Assembly: GCA_945889545.1 (NCBI GenBank) | Contig: CAMDCC010000206.1 | Coordinates: 1-5,549, forward strand | DNA length: 5,549 nt | DNA from: Bifidobacterium breve | GTDB taxonomy: Bacteria > Actinomycetota > Acidimicrobiia > IMCC26256 > PALSA-555 | Reading direction: 5' to 3' | In this document: in pieces, positions 1-5,473 of the stretch | Layout of the letters: each line of letters opens with the position of its first letter | Position numbering within the stretch: the first letter of the stretch is position 1 | Made by a program: the position numbers and the translations under genes | Notes under the pieces: generated by a model | Databases searched by the model: none | What the model was told of the DNA's origin: nothing | Seen by the model: only the letters and a program-made list of their open reading frames with translations

Positions 1-249
1 GTGGCGCTGCTCTGCCGCGACGGCCGCGCGAGGTTGGCTGGCGACGGCACGCTCGCGTCGATCCCCGAGACGACGCGCCGCGCGTTCGCATCCGATCTCG
101 GCGCGCTCATTGGCACCCACCGCGAGCTCTGGCTTGCGCGCAACCGACCCGGCGGCCTCGACGACAGCGTCGCGTGGCTTGCACACCTCCGCGACTGCTA
201 CGAGACCGGCGTTGCCTCCCGCGAGTGGGGCTCCCACTATGTGGGTTAA
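1..249 (+). CDS. C-terminal fragment of an unidentified protein, possibly a family-20-type glycoside hydrolase
   Basis: The reading frame is open at the left edge and ends at TAA 247-249, so only the last 82 residues are present; the GTG at position 1 is probably an internal valine codon. The fragment is soluble and mostly helical in character, with no membrane segment. Its most distinctive stretch is RELWLARNRPGGLDDS (about residues 41-56), followed by an amphipathic helix (VAWLAHLRDCYETG). I associate this kind of R-x-LWLARNRPGGL-x-DS tail with the C-terminal ends of actinobacterial family 20 glycosylhydrolases (beta-N-acetylhexosaminidase-like). That is recall of a pattern, not a domain match, and no catalytic residues are in view. 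The following gene starts directly after its stop, so the two are probably co-transcribed and translationally coupled. Coding status is well supported; function is uncertain. Confidence 0.6.
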   Translation: MALLCRDGRARLAGDGTLASIPETTRRAFASDLGALIGTHRELWLARNRPGGLDDSVAWLAHLRDCYETGVASREWGSHYVG

Positions 250-837
250 GTGAGAGCACCCCGCAGCGCCGAACGGCGAGCGTCGGACCTCGAATGGGCG
301 ACGGTCGCGTGGAACGTGATGGAAGTGTTCGTCACCGTGTCGCTCGGTGTGGCGGCGAAATCTGTTGCGCTCATTGCGTTCGGCTTGGACTCGGTAGTCG
401 AGGTCTTCGCGTCGGTCGTCGTCGTGTGGCAACTCCGAGGTCACCGCGTCGGAAGGGAGCGGACCAACCGCGCGCTGCGGCTCGTGGCGCTCGCGTTCTT
501 CCTGCTTGCTGCGTTGCTGCTCGTGGGCGCGATCGAGACGCTCGTATCGGAGCGTCATCCCGACGACTCGCCGGTCGGAATCGCGTATCTGGCGCTCACG
601 GCGGTGGTGATGTTCACGTTGTCGTGGCGCAAGCGAGTCGTGAGTGCCGCGGTCGACAGCCACCCGCTTGTCCACGAGGCGCGCATCACGTTTCTCGACG
701 GCGTGCTCGCCACCGGCGTGCTGTTCGCCCTTGTCGCCAACGTCGCGCTCGACTGGTGGTGGGCCGACCCCGTCGCGGCGATCCTCGTGGCCGTCGCCGC
801 CATCGTCGAAGGCATCAACGCCCCACGCGCTCACTGA
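250..837 (+). CDS. Short cation diffusion facilitator (CDF)-like membrane protein without C-terminal domain
   Basis: A 195-residue polytopic inner-membrane protein with about six hydrophobic segments, near residues 16-35, 37-60, 77-96, 109-126, 144-165 and 171-187. The arrangement resembles the transmembrane domain of CDF metal/proton antiporters: segment 2 carries FGLDSVVEV, with D47 and E51 spaced like the metal-binding D/H-xxx-D pair, and segment 5 carries D150 in EARITFLDG, followed by a WWADP loop before segment 6. The usual first ligand of the segment-5 H-xxx-D pair appears to be I146, so the metal site is atypical unless E143 substitutes. The cytoplasmic ferredoxin-like domain of full-length CDFs (about 300 residues) is absent. 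The start is GTG 250, directly after the upstream TAA, implying coupling; there is no strong Shine-Dalgarno. Transport of a divalent metal is inferred from family resemblance; the ion is unknown. Confidence 0.8.
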   Translation: MRAPRSAERRASDLEWATVAWNVMEVFVTVSLGVAAKSVALIAFGLDSVVEVFASVVVVWQLRGHRVGRERTNRALRLVALAFFLLAALLLVGAIETLVSERHPDDSPVGIAYLALTAVVMFTLSWRKRVVSAAVDSHPLVHEARITFLDGVLATGVLFALVANVALDWWWADPVAAILVAVAAIVEGINAPRAH

Positions 838-884
838 TTCTGGAAATCCGAGCACGCAGGTCTTGCTCTTGACCTTTGTGAATA

Positions 885-912
885 GCCGGGCGGCGCCTCT
901 TCGCCGCCCGGC
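885..912. terminator. GC-rich hairpin between convergent genes, probable bidirectional terminator
   Basis: A perfect 11-bp inverted repeat, GCCGGGCGGCG (885-895) and CGCCGCCCGGC (902-912), with a 6-nt loop CCTCTT. It lies 10 nt beyond the aminotransferase stop (minus strand) and 47 nt beyond the CDF-like stop (plus strand), exactly where a terminator for convergent genes is expected. There is no real U-tract on the plus side; the minus strand continues TATTCACA, only weakly U-rich. Hairpins without a clean U-tract are common at actinobacterial gene ends. Confidence 0.7.
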
Positions 913-922
913 AAAGGTGGAG

Positions 923-2131
923 TTAGCGGAGCACGTCGGCGAGCGTGTCGACGAGGGTGTCGATCTGGTCGTCGGTGATCACCAGTGGTGGGCAGTACGC
1001 CAGCGTGTTCGTGCCGATGGGCCGGGCGATCACGCCGCGTTCGAGCAATCCGTCGCGGAGCGCGTTCGCGTCGTGGTGCTCGTGGAGCCCGGCGGCCCAG
1101 ACGGCGCCGTCGCCCCGCACTTCAGCGAGCAAGCCGTCGTCGGCAAGTGACTGGAAGCCACCGCCGAGCCGCGCCCCGATTGCGGGTGCGCGTTCAATGA
1201 GCCGCTCGCGTTCGATGATCGCGAGGTTGGCGAGTCCGGCGGCGCACGCGGTCGGGTGCCCGGAGTATGTGTGTCCGTGGCGCAGCATGTACGCCGGATC
1301 GCTCTCCAACGGGCCGCGTACTGCCGGCCCCACGATCACGCCGCCGAGCGGGATGTATCCAGATGTGACTGCCTTGGCGAACGTGATGAGATCTGGGGTG
1401 ACGCCGTAGCGCGTCGCGCCGAACCACGCGCCGAGACGCCCGTACGCGCTGATCACCTCGTCGAAGATGAGGAACGCGCCGTGCTGGTCGCACAAGCGAC
1501 GAAGCCCTTCGAGATATCCGTCGGGTGGCGGGTACACGCCGCCGGCGCCCTGCACGGGCTCAACCAGGACGGCCGCGACCTTGTCGCCGCGATCCGCCAT
1601 GAACATCGCGACCGCTTCGAGGTCGTCAGCGGGCAGGTTGACCATGCCCCCGACGAACGGTCCGTAGCCCTCCTGGTTGAGTGGAAGTCCCTGCGCTGAG
1701 AGTCCGCCGTAGGTGACCCCGTGGTATGCGCGCGATCGGCTGATGATGAGATCGCGGTCTGGTTGGCCGGCGAGGTCGTGCGCGACGCGCGCAAGCTTGA
1801 TCGCCGAGTCGACGGCCTCCGAGCCCGAGCTCGTGAAGAACACGCGTGCATCGTCCATCGGGGCGAGCTCGACGATGCGCGCCGCCAGGCTGTCGGCCGG
1901 CGCGTTCGTGAACGGCTCGAAGCAGTGGTACGCCGCGATCTGGCCCATCTGCGCGGCAACTGCGTCGACCATCTCGCGCCGACCGTGCCCGATGTTCGTG
2001 TACCAGAGGCTCGCCATGCCGTCGATATAAAAGCGGCCGTTGGCGTCTTCGACGACGGCACCGACGCCGCGGACGATCTCGATGAAGTCTTCGCGCGCCG
2101 GACGGGCGTATGGGTGGAGGAACGCAGGCAC
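923..2131 (-). CDS. Class III (omega-type) PLP-dependent aminotransferase
   Basis: A 402-residue fold-type I transaminase that moves an amino group between an amine or omega-amino acid and a keto acid in the cytoplasm. Numbered from the GTG at 2131: DGMASLWYTNIGHG (about 37-50) forms part of the substrate pocket; SSGSEA (101-106) binds the cofactor phosphate; Y136-H137 stacks near the PLP ring; FDEV (223-226) supplies D224 to the pyridine nitrogen; K253 in FAKAVTSGY is the Schiff-base lysine; HTYSGHP follows at about 287-293; and R370 in ARPIG is a candidate carboxylate-binding arginine. The frame extends upstream to an ATG at 2233, but that would overlap the DUF3039 gene by 94 nt. GTG 2131 gives an N-terminus, PAFLHPYARP, that reads like the family start and leaves 8 nt after the upstream stop. 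No Shine-Dalgarno is visible, so coupling to the preceding gene is likely. Closest resemblance is to omega-amino acid/putrescine-pyruvate-type enzymes; the substrate is not determinable. Confidence 0.93.
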   Translation of the reverse strand: MPAFLHPYARPAREDFIEIVRGVGAVVEDANGRFYIDGMASLWYTNIGHGRREMVDAVAAQMGQIAAYHCFEPFTNAPADSLAARIVELAPMDDARVFFTSSGSEAVDSAIKLARVAHDLAGQPDRDLIISRSRAYHGVTYGGLSAQGLPLNQEGYGPFVGGMVNLPADDLEAVAMFMADRGDKVAAVLVEPVQGAGGVYPPPDGYLEGLRRLCDQHGAFLIFDEVISAYGRLGAWFGATRYGVTPDLITFAKAVTSGYIPLGGVIVGPAVRGPLESDPAYMLRHGHTYSGHPTACAAGLANLAIIERERLIERAPAIGARLGGGFQSLADDGLLAEVRGDGAVWAAGLHEHHDANALRDGLLERGVIARPIGTNTLAYCPPLVITDDQIDTLVDTLADVLR

Positions 2132-2139
2132 TGGTGAAC

Positions 2140-2379
2140 TCAGAGACGCCAGCCGGCGGCCTTGCGCTCCGCGCACGTGGGGCAGATCGGGTACCGCGAC
2201 GGATCCCGCGTCGGGACCCACTTCTTCCCGCACAGCGCGATGATCGCTTCGCCGGTGACCATCGCCCTCGTGACGTCGGCTTTCTTGCAGTAGTGCGCGA
2301 ACCGGTCGTGATCGCCGTGATCGGTATCGATCGTCTCAGGCGCCTGGACCGGTGTGATGGTTGTCGTCTGCGGGCTCAC
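2140..2379 (-). CDS. DUF3039 family small protein
   Basis: A 79-residue protein whose core, GDHDRFAHYCKK (22-33) then ALCGKKWVPTRDP (48-60) and YPICPTC (63-69), matches the pattern I know as DUF3039, a conserved actinobacterial family of unknown function. C50, C66 and C69, with C31 or one of H21/H24/H29, could form a zinc-binding site, with C66-x2-C69 as the knuckle; this is inference. The frame is open much further upstream (to 2856), but that part is antisense to the dehydrogenase gene and has no family resemblance. GTG 2379 is the first start that gives a normal family length. No Shine-Dalgarno precedes it. A TACGCT hexamer ends 8 nt upstream, which would fit a leaderless transcript. It is the first gene of a unit with the aminotransferase downstream, and is divergent from the dehydrogenase. 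Confidence 0.85.
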   Translation of the reverse strand: MSPQTTTITPVQAPETIDTDHGDHDRFAHYCKKADVTRAMVTGEAIIALCGKKWVPTRDPSRYPICPTCAERKAAGWRL

Positions 2380-2387
2380 GGCAAGTG

Positions 2388-2393
2388 AGCGTA
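2388..2393 (-). promoter_or_regulatory. Possible -10 element (TACGCT) for the DUF3039-aminotransferase unit
   Basis: On the minus strand TACGCT fits the TANNNT actinobacterial -10 pattern and would place transcription start at about 2379-2381, on the GTG start codon, suggesting a leaderless mRNA. No convincing -35 is seen 16-18 nt upstream, where the inverted repeat at 2401-2426 lies instead. This is a weak call based on one hexamer. Confidence 0.25.
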
Positions 2394-2400
2394 CGCTGCC

Positions 2401-2426
2401 CCACGGACACGAGCACCAGTCCGTGG
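2401..2426. promoter_or_regulatory. Perfect inverted repeat in divergent intergenic region, candidate operator
   Basis: CCACGGAC (2401-2408) and GTCCGTGG (2419-2426) are a perfect 8-bp inverted repeat separated by 10 nt, giving an arm-to-arm period of 18 bp. That spacing suits a dimeric DNA-binding protein contacting two major grooves. It lies just upstream of the possible DUF3039 -10 and about 80 nt before the dehydrogenase start, between divergent genes. No regulator gene is present in the window. An RNA hairpin role is the alternative. Confidence 0.45.
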
Positions 2427-2443
2427 CGCAGATGCCCTGCGCC
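2425..2443. repeat. Second small inverted repeat in the divergent intergenic region
   Basis: GGCGCAG (2425-2431) and CTGCGCC (2437-2443) are a perfect 7-bp inverted repeat with a 5-nt spacer (ATGCC), sharing its first 2 bp with the preceding dyad. It may be part of the same control region or a hairpin in the dehydrogenase leader RNA. In GC-rich DNA a 7-bp dyad can arise by chance. Confidence 0.35.
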
Positions 2444-2480
2444 GCAGCATGCCGTTCGCCGGGGTGAAGTGGTGCGGCCC

Positions 2481-2493
2481 GGCGCGAAGCGCC
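2481..2493 (+). repeat. Short hairpin directly upstream of the dehydrogenase ribosome binding site
   Basis: GGCGC (2481-2485), GAA, GCGCC (2489-2493) can form a 5-bp GC stem with a 3-nt loop ending one base before the AGGAG at 2494-2498. It could modestly affect translation initiation, but it is short enough to be chance. Confidence 0.25.
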
Positions 2494-2498
2494 AGGAG
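2494..2498 (+). promoter_or_regulatory. Ribosome binding site of the zinc-dependent dehydrogenase
   Basis: AGGAG lies 5 nt before ATG 2504. It is a strong Shine-Dalgarno match and fixes the start of the dehydrogenase. Confidence 0.75.
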
Positions 2499-2503
2499 CG
2501 GGA

Positions 2504-3760
2504 ATGAAAGCGCTGTTGTACGGAGTGAAGCCGGAGCCGTGGCCCCAGCCGACGGGTGCCGATGCCGACAACCAATTGCTCAAGGGCCTGGCCAACACCC
2601 CGATGCAGCTCGTCGACATGGACGAACCCGAGTTCCTGCTGCCCGACTGGGTGATCACGAAGCCCCGTCTCACCGGCATCTGCGGCTCCGACTCCAAGCA
2701 GGTCTTCATGGACTGGGGCAACGTCGGTGGCGAGAACAACCCGATGAAGGCGTTCTTCTCCCTCCCACAAGTGCTCGGGCACGAGGTTGTTGCCGATGTG
2801 GTAGCGGTGGGGCCGGAGGCCGAAGGCTTCGAGGTCGGCGACCGTGTCGTGCTCAACCCGTGGCTTTCGTGCGGTCCGCGCGGCGTCGATCCGGTCTGTC
2901 CGGCGTGTGAGATCGGTGATTACAGCCTCTGCTGGAACTTCTCGGTCGGTCCGCTGAAGCCGGGGATCCACATCGGCACGTCGGCGTCGGGCAACGGTGG
3001 CTACGCCGAGCTCATGCCCGCGCACGATTCGCAGCTGTTCAAGGTGCCAGACAACGTCTCCGACGAGCTCGCGGTCTTCGCCGATCCGTTCACCGTGAGC
3101 CTGCACGCCATCACTCGCCACCCGCCAAAGCCGGGCGGGAAGGTGATGGTGTACGGCGCGGGAGCGCTCGGCACCTGTGCGACCGCGATCCTGCGTGCGC
3201 TCTACCCCGACGTCGAGGTGCTCGTCGTCGCACGCTTCGAGGCACAGGCCGCGTTGGCCCGAAAGTTCGGCGCGACCGTGATCGGGCACACACCGGCACG
3301 ACAGGTCATCGAAGAGGCCGCAGCGTGGTCGGGCGGTGTGCTCCAGGACAGCGATGGCTTGCCCATGGCATTTCCCGGTTTCATCGACGTGGTCTACGAC
3401 ACGATTGGCAAGCAGGAGACGTTCGAAGTGGGTGCGCGCGTGTGCGCTGCACGCGGCACGCTCGTGAAGGCCGGTGTCCACGGCGCCACCTTCTGGGAGG
3501 ACACGCCGCTGTACTTCAAGGAGCTGTCGTTCGTGGGCTCGAACGCGTTCGGCTTCGAGGAGGTCGATGGCGTGCGCAAGCACGGCATCGAGCACTACCT
3601 CGATCTGGTGTCGAGCGGGCGCGTGGATCTCACCGGCATGCTCACGCACACGTTCCCGCTCGACGACTGGCGAGGCGCGTTCGGTGCGCTCGCCACCCAA
3701 GATCAGTCGGGCGCGATCAAGGTCGCGTTCGACTTCCGTGAGGAGCACGGAGATGGCTGA
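2504..3760 (+). CDS. Zinc-dependent medium-chain alcohol dehydrogenase family protein
   Basis: A 418-residue cytoplasmic oxidoreductase of the threonine dehydrogenase/alcohol dehydrogenase type, which interconverts an alcohol and a carbonyl using NAD(P). The GroES-like catalytic half holds GICGSD (58-63, catalytic zinc ligand C60) and GHEV (92-95, H93 and E94). A four-cysteine structural-zinc lobe follows with C123, C132, C135 and C143; its first spacing (8 residues) is wider than the usual 2. The Rossmann half has YGAGALG (217-223) and the second strand ends in VVAR, with A243-R244 where NAD-specific enzymes usually carry an acidic residue, hinting at NADP preference. The protein is longer than the usual 340-380 residues: an extra segment of roughly 20-25 residues lies between the first strand (MKALLYG) and MQLVDMDEP, and another near 275-290. 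AGGAG precedes ATG 2504. The last 8 nt overlap the hydrolase gene, so the two form an operon. The substrate is unknown. Confidence 0.93.
   Translation: MKALLYGVKPEPWPQPTGADADNQLLKGLANTPMQLVDMDEPEFLLPDWVITKPRLTGICGSDSKQVFMDWGNVGGENNPMKAFFSLPQVLGHEVVADVVAVGPEAEGFEVGDRVVLNPWLSCGPRGVDPVCPACEIGDYSLCWNFSVGPLKPGIHIGTSASGNGGYAELMPAHDSQLFKVPDNVSDELAVFADPFTVSLHAITRHPPKPGGKVMVYGAGALGTCATAILRALYPDVEVLVVARFEAQAALARKFGATVIGHTPARQVIEEAAAWSGGVLQDSDGLPMAFPGFIDVVYDTIGKQETFEVGARVCAARGTLVKAGVHGATFWEDTPLYFKELSFVGSNAFGFEEVDGVRKHGIEHYLDLVSSGRVDLTGMLTHTFPLDDWRGAFGALATQDQSGAIKVAFDFREEHGDG
3741..3745 (+). promoter_or_regulatory. Ribosome binding site of the dienelactone hydrolase family gene
   Basis: AGGAG lies inside the end of the dehydrogenase gene, 7 nt before ATG 3753. 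It decides this start against the much longer upstream extension of the same frame, which is antisense-like filler inside the dehydrogenase. Confidence 0.8.
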
Positions 3761-4466
3761 CGCGATGATCTCGCTCGAGACCCCCGACGGTCCGATGGAC
3801 GTGTACGAAGCGACGCCCGACGGTGACGCGCGCGGCGCGGTCATCGTCATCCAGGAGGCGTTCGGCGTGAACGAGCACATCCAGGACGTCACGCGCCGAG
3901 CAGCCGCGGCCGGGTATCACGCAATCGCGCCGACGCTCTTCCATCGCGCCGGCGGTGGCACTGCGGGATATGACGACTTCGCCTCGGTGATGCCACTGTT
4001 TGAAGGGGTCTCCGATGACGGCGTGCTCATGGACGTGGATGCCACGATCGCCCACCTGGCTGCCATGGGTTTCGACCCTTCGAAGGTCGGAATCGTCGGG
4101 TTCTGCTTCGGTGGCCGGGTCACGTTTCTCGTGGCGGCCCGGCGCGCCATCGGTGCGGCCGTGGGGTTCTATGGCGGGGGCATCGCGTCGAAGGGGATGC
4201 TCCCGTTCGACGCCCTCATCGGGGAGGCCGGCATGCTCCAGACCCCGTGGCTCGGTGTGTTTGGCGACGCCGATGCTGGGATCCCAGTCGACAGTGTGGA
4301 GGAGCTCCGAACTGCGCTGACCGCCGCGCCGGTCCCGACCGAGGTGGTCCGGTATCCCGGCGCAGAGCACGGGTTCCATTGCGATGCGCGGGCTTCGTAC
4401 CACCCCGAGTCCGCCGCCGACGGGTGGGCCCGCACCCTGGCCTGGTTCGGCACCCATCTGCCCTGA
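3753..4466 (+). CDS. Dienelactone hydrolase family alpha/beta-hydrolase
   Basis: A 237-residue cytoplasmic alpha/beta-hydrolase, the usual size for the family, which cleaves ester or lactone bonds; the founding member opens dienelactone in chlorocatechol degradation. The dienelactone-hydrolase-type site is complete: E35 in VIQEAFGVNEH (the residue that holds the nucleophile in its resting state), nucleophile C118 in GFCFGG (a cysteine in place of serine, typical of the family), D174 in GDADAGIP and H206 in AEHGFH. There is no signal peptide. The ATG at 3753 overlaps the dehydrogenase stop (ATGGCTGA), with AGGAG upstream, so translation is coupled. The stop codon lies inside an 18-bp tandem repeat. 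No ring-cleavage or muconate-cycloisomerase genes are nearby, so aromatic degradation is not indicated; the true substrate could be another ester or lactone, perhaps derived from the dehydrogenase product. Confidence 0.93.
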   Translation: MADAMISLETPDGPMDVYEATPDGDARGAVIVIQEAFGVNEHIQDVTRRAAAAGYHAIAPTLFHRAGGGTAGYDDFASVMPLFEGVSDDGVLMDVDATIAHLAAMGFDPSKVGIVGFCFGGRVTFLVAARRAIGAAVGFYGGGIASKGMLPFDALIGEAGMLQTPWLGVFGDADAGIPVDSVEELRTALTAAPVPTEVVRYPGAEHGFHCDARASYHPESAADGWARTLAWFGTHLP

Positions 4467-4493
4467 CCATCCCATCTGCCCTGACCATCCCAT
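4453..4493 (+). repeat. 18-bp tandem repeat (2.3 copies) spanning the hydrolase stop codon
   Basis: CCCATCTGCCCTGACCAT occurs exactly twice (4453-4470 and 4471-4488), followed by a partial third copy CCCAT (4489-4493). The period is a multiple of three, so the codons for His-Leu-Pro-stop (4455-4466) are repeated in the same frame (4473-4484), giving a duplicate in-frame TGA. It looks like a recent slippage duplication, given that the two copies are identical. Confidence 0.9.
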
Positions 4494-4585
4494 GAACGCT
4501 CTCCGTGGGACCGTTGGACACCCAGCGTGATCTAGGCAACACTGCCCGCTGCGAGCCCGGTGGCGGCCGCGGAAACGGGAGCGGA
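4467..4585. other. Intergenic stretch before the CPBP gene
   Basis: Apart from the rest of the tandem repeat, this stretch holds no recognisable gene. The frame of the next gene stays open to a GTG at 4505, but the residues encoded there are composition-driven (Gly/Arg-rich) and no Shine-Dalgarno precedes 4505. A TTGGAC at 4514-4519 resembles a -35 but has no -10 at suitable spacing. Confidence 0.4.
4577..4581 (+). promoter_or_regulatory. Possible ribosome binding site of the CPBP family gene
   Basis: GGGAG lies 4 nt before GTG 4586. The spacing is a little short, but it is the only purine-rich match near a usable start in this frame before the first membrane segment. Confidence 0.45.
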
Positions 4586-5473
4586 GTGAGAACACAGGGG
4601 CGCGCGGCGGAGTCGGTCGCGGGACCACGCGCCATCGGGCTCCGAACTGGGCACGCGCGCGGCAAGTGGGTCTGGACGCGTTGGACGCGCTGGCCCTTTA
4701 CCCCGGCGGTCATGGTCATCGCCGCGCTCGCTGTCGTCGTCGATGTTGTGACCGCGTGGAGCGGCATCTCGTTCGGCACGCTCGGTCGGGTGCCGATCTC
4801 ACCGGCGCTGCCGCTGGGTTTGATCCTTGCCGCGAAGATCGGCTTGAACCGGCTCGGATTCGACCGCGCGAACCGCCGGGCATGGCGCGAGTTTCTGATC
4901 GTCGGTGGGGGAGTGCTCGCCTACGTGGTCGCCGCGTATGCCGCGAACATCGCCGGCACCGACGAGGCCGTCGGGCTCCTGCTTGCTGCTTTGGGTGAAG
5001 AGCTCGTGTACCGGCTCGCGGTGATCATCCTGGTCGGCGCGCTTGCCGCTCGTCTTCTCGGGCGCGACTGGCGCAACGCCGGCGAGTGGGGGATGGCACC
5101 CGGGATCATCGGTTTGCTCGTGGGCAGCGTCGTCTTCAGCTTGCTTCCCGGCCACATCGCGCAGATGAGCGACGCGCTGCGAGCCCTCCCGTTTGCGAGC
5201 CTCGGCTTCGTGCTCGGATATGCCGTGCTTCGTACCGGCGCGCTCATACCCGCCGCGATCGTGCACGCGCTGTTGAACCTGGCCACGTTGACCGTGTTCG
5301 CGGGCGACATGACCGTTGCTTCCCGCAACGCGATCAGTACCGCGGCGCTCTTCGCTTTGGTCATCGGTACGGTCGTCGCTGGGCTGCGCCTCGGCATCCT
5401 CCGGCGTGCTCCCGTCGCAGTCGAGGTCCCCGCGACCGCCGGAGCCGAGCCCGCCATTTCGCCCTCCGCCTAG
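4586..5473 (+). CDS. CPBP (CAAX protease/Abi) family intramembrane metalloprotease-like protein
   Basis: A 295-residue polytopic membrane protein with about seven or eight hydrophobic segments after a basic, Trp-rich N-terminus (KWVWTRWTRW, about 27-36). Numbered from GTG 4586, it shows the glutamate, histidine and asparagine motifs of the CPBP/Abi family: EELVYR (138-143, E138-E139-xxx-R143) in one membrane helix, PGH (H190) in a second, and HALLN (H227 to N231) in a third. Together these form the putative metal site of Rce1-like intramembrane proteases. The second motif is usually F-xxx-H; here the residue four before H190 is Leu, with Phe six before. Family members process prenylated or secreted peptides, act in bacteriocin maturation or immunity, or have unknown roles; no bacteriocin or prenylation gene is in view. 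The start is uncertain: GTG 4586 has GGGAG upstream, whereas GTG 4505 would add 27 unstructured residues and lacks one. The stop TAG lies in a 13-bp tandem repeat. Confidence 0.83.
   Translation: MRTQGRAAESVAGPRAIGLRTGHARGKWVWTRWTRWPFTPAVMVIAALAVVVDVVTAWSGISFGTLGRVPISPALPLGLILAAKIGLNRLGFDRANRRAWREFLIVGGGVLAYVVAAYAANIAGTDEAVGLLLAALGEELVYRLAVIILVGALAARLLGRDWRNAGEWGMAPGIIGLLVGSVVFSLLPGHIAQMSDALRALPFASLGFVLGYAVLRTGALIPAAIVHALLNLATLTVFAGDMTVASRNAISTAALFALVIGTVVAGLRLGILRRAPVAVEVPATAGAEPAISPSA

Noticed and set aside
174..872. A 232-codon plus-strand frame overlapping the CDF-like gene
   Set aside because: Arg-rich shadow frame; the overlapping frame encodes regular membrane helices and fits the stop/start junction.
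2380..2856. Upstream extension of the DUF3039 frame to an ATG at 2856
   Set aside because: The extra 159 codons lie antisense to the start of the dehydrogenase and are Ser/Thr/Pro-rich filler; family proteins are about the size given by the GTG at 2379.
3474..3752. N-terminal extension of the hydrolase frame inside the dehydrogenase
   Set aside because: It encodes Arg/Ser-rich out-of-frame filler, and the ATG at 3753 has AGGAG at the right spacing and gives the normal family length.
2336..3892. A 518-codon open frame on the minus strand opposite the dehydrogenase
   Set aside because: It is antisense to a gene with clear zinc and Rossmann motifs, has Arg/His/Asp-rich composition typical of a GC-rich shadow frame, and shows no recognisable domain.
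3753..4466. Evidence of a chlorocatechol/aromatic degradation cluster
   Set aside because: Only the dienelactone-hydrolase family member is present, with no ring-cleavage dioxygenase, cycloisomerase or maleylacetate reductase in the window; the family is too broad for that inference.
4514..4538. TTGGAC plus TAGGCA as a promoter for the CPBP gene
   Set aside because: The TAGGCA at 4533-4538 leaves only 13 nt between the elements, too short for a usual sigma-70-type promoter.
4505..4585. Longer CPBP start at GTG 4505
   Set aside because: There is no ribosome binding site and the added 27 residues are Gly/Arg-rich without family character. It cannot be excluded, but GTG 4586 is better supported.
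3717..4628. A 303-codon minus-strand frame opposite the hydrolase
   Set aside because: The hydrolase has a complete E/C/D/H active site on the plus strand. The antisense frame has low-complexity composition, and the GWSGQM repetition in it is just the reverse reading of the 18-bp tandem repeat.
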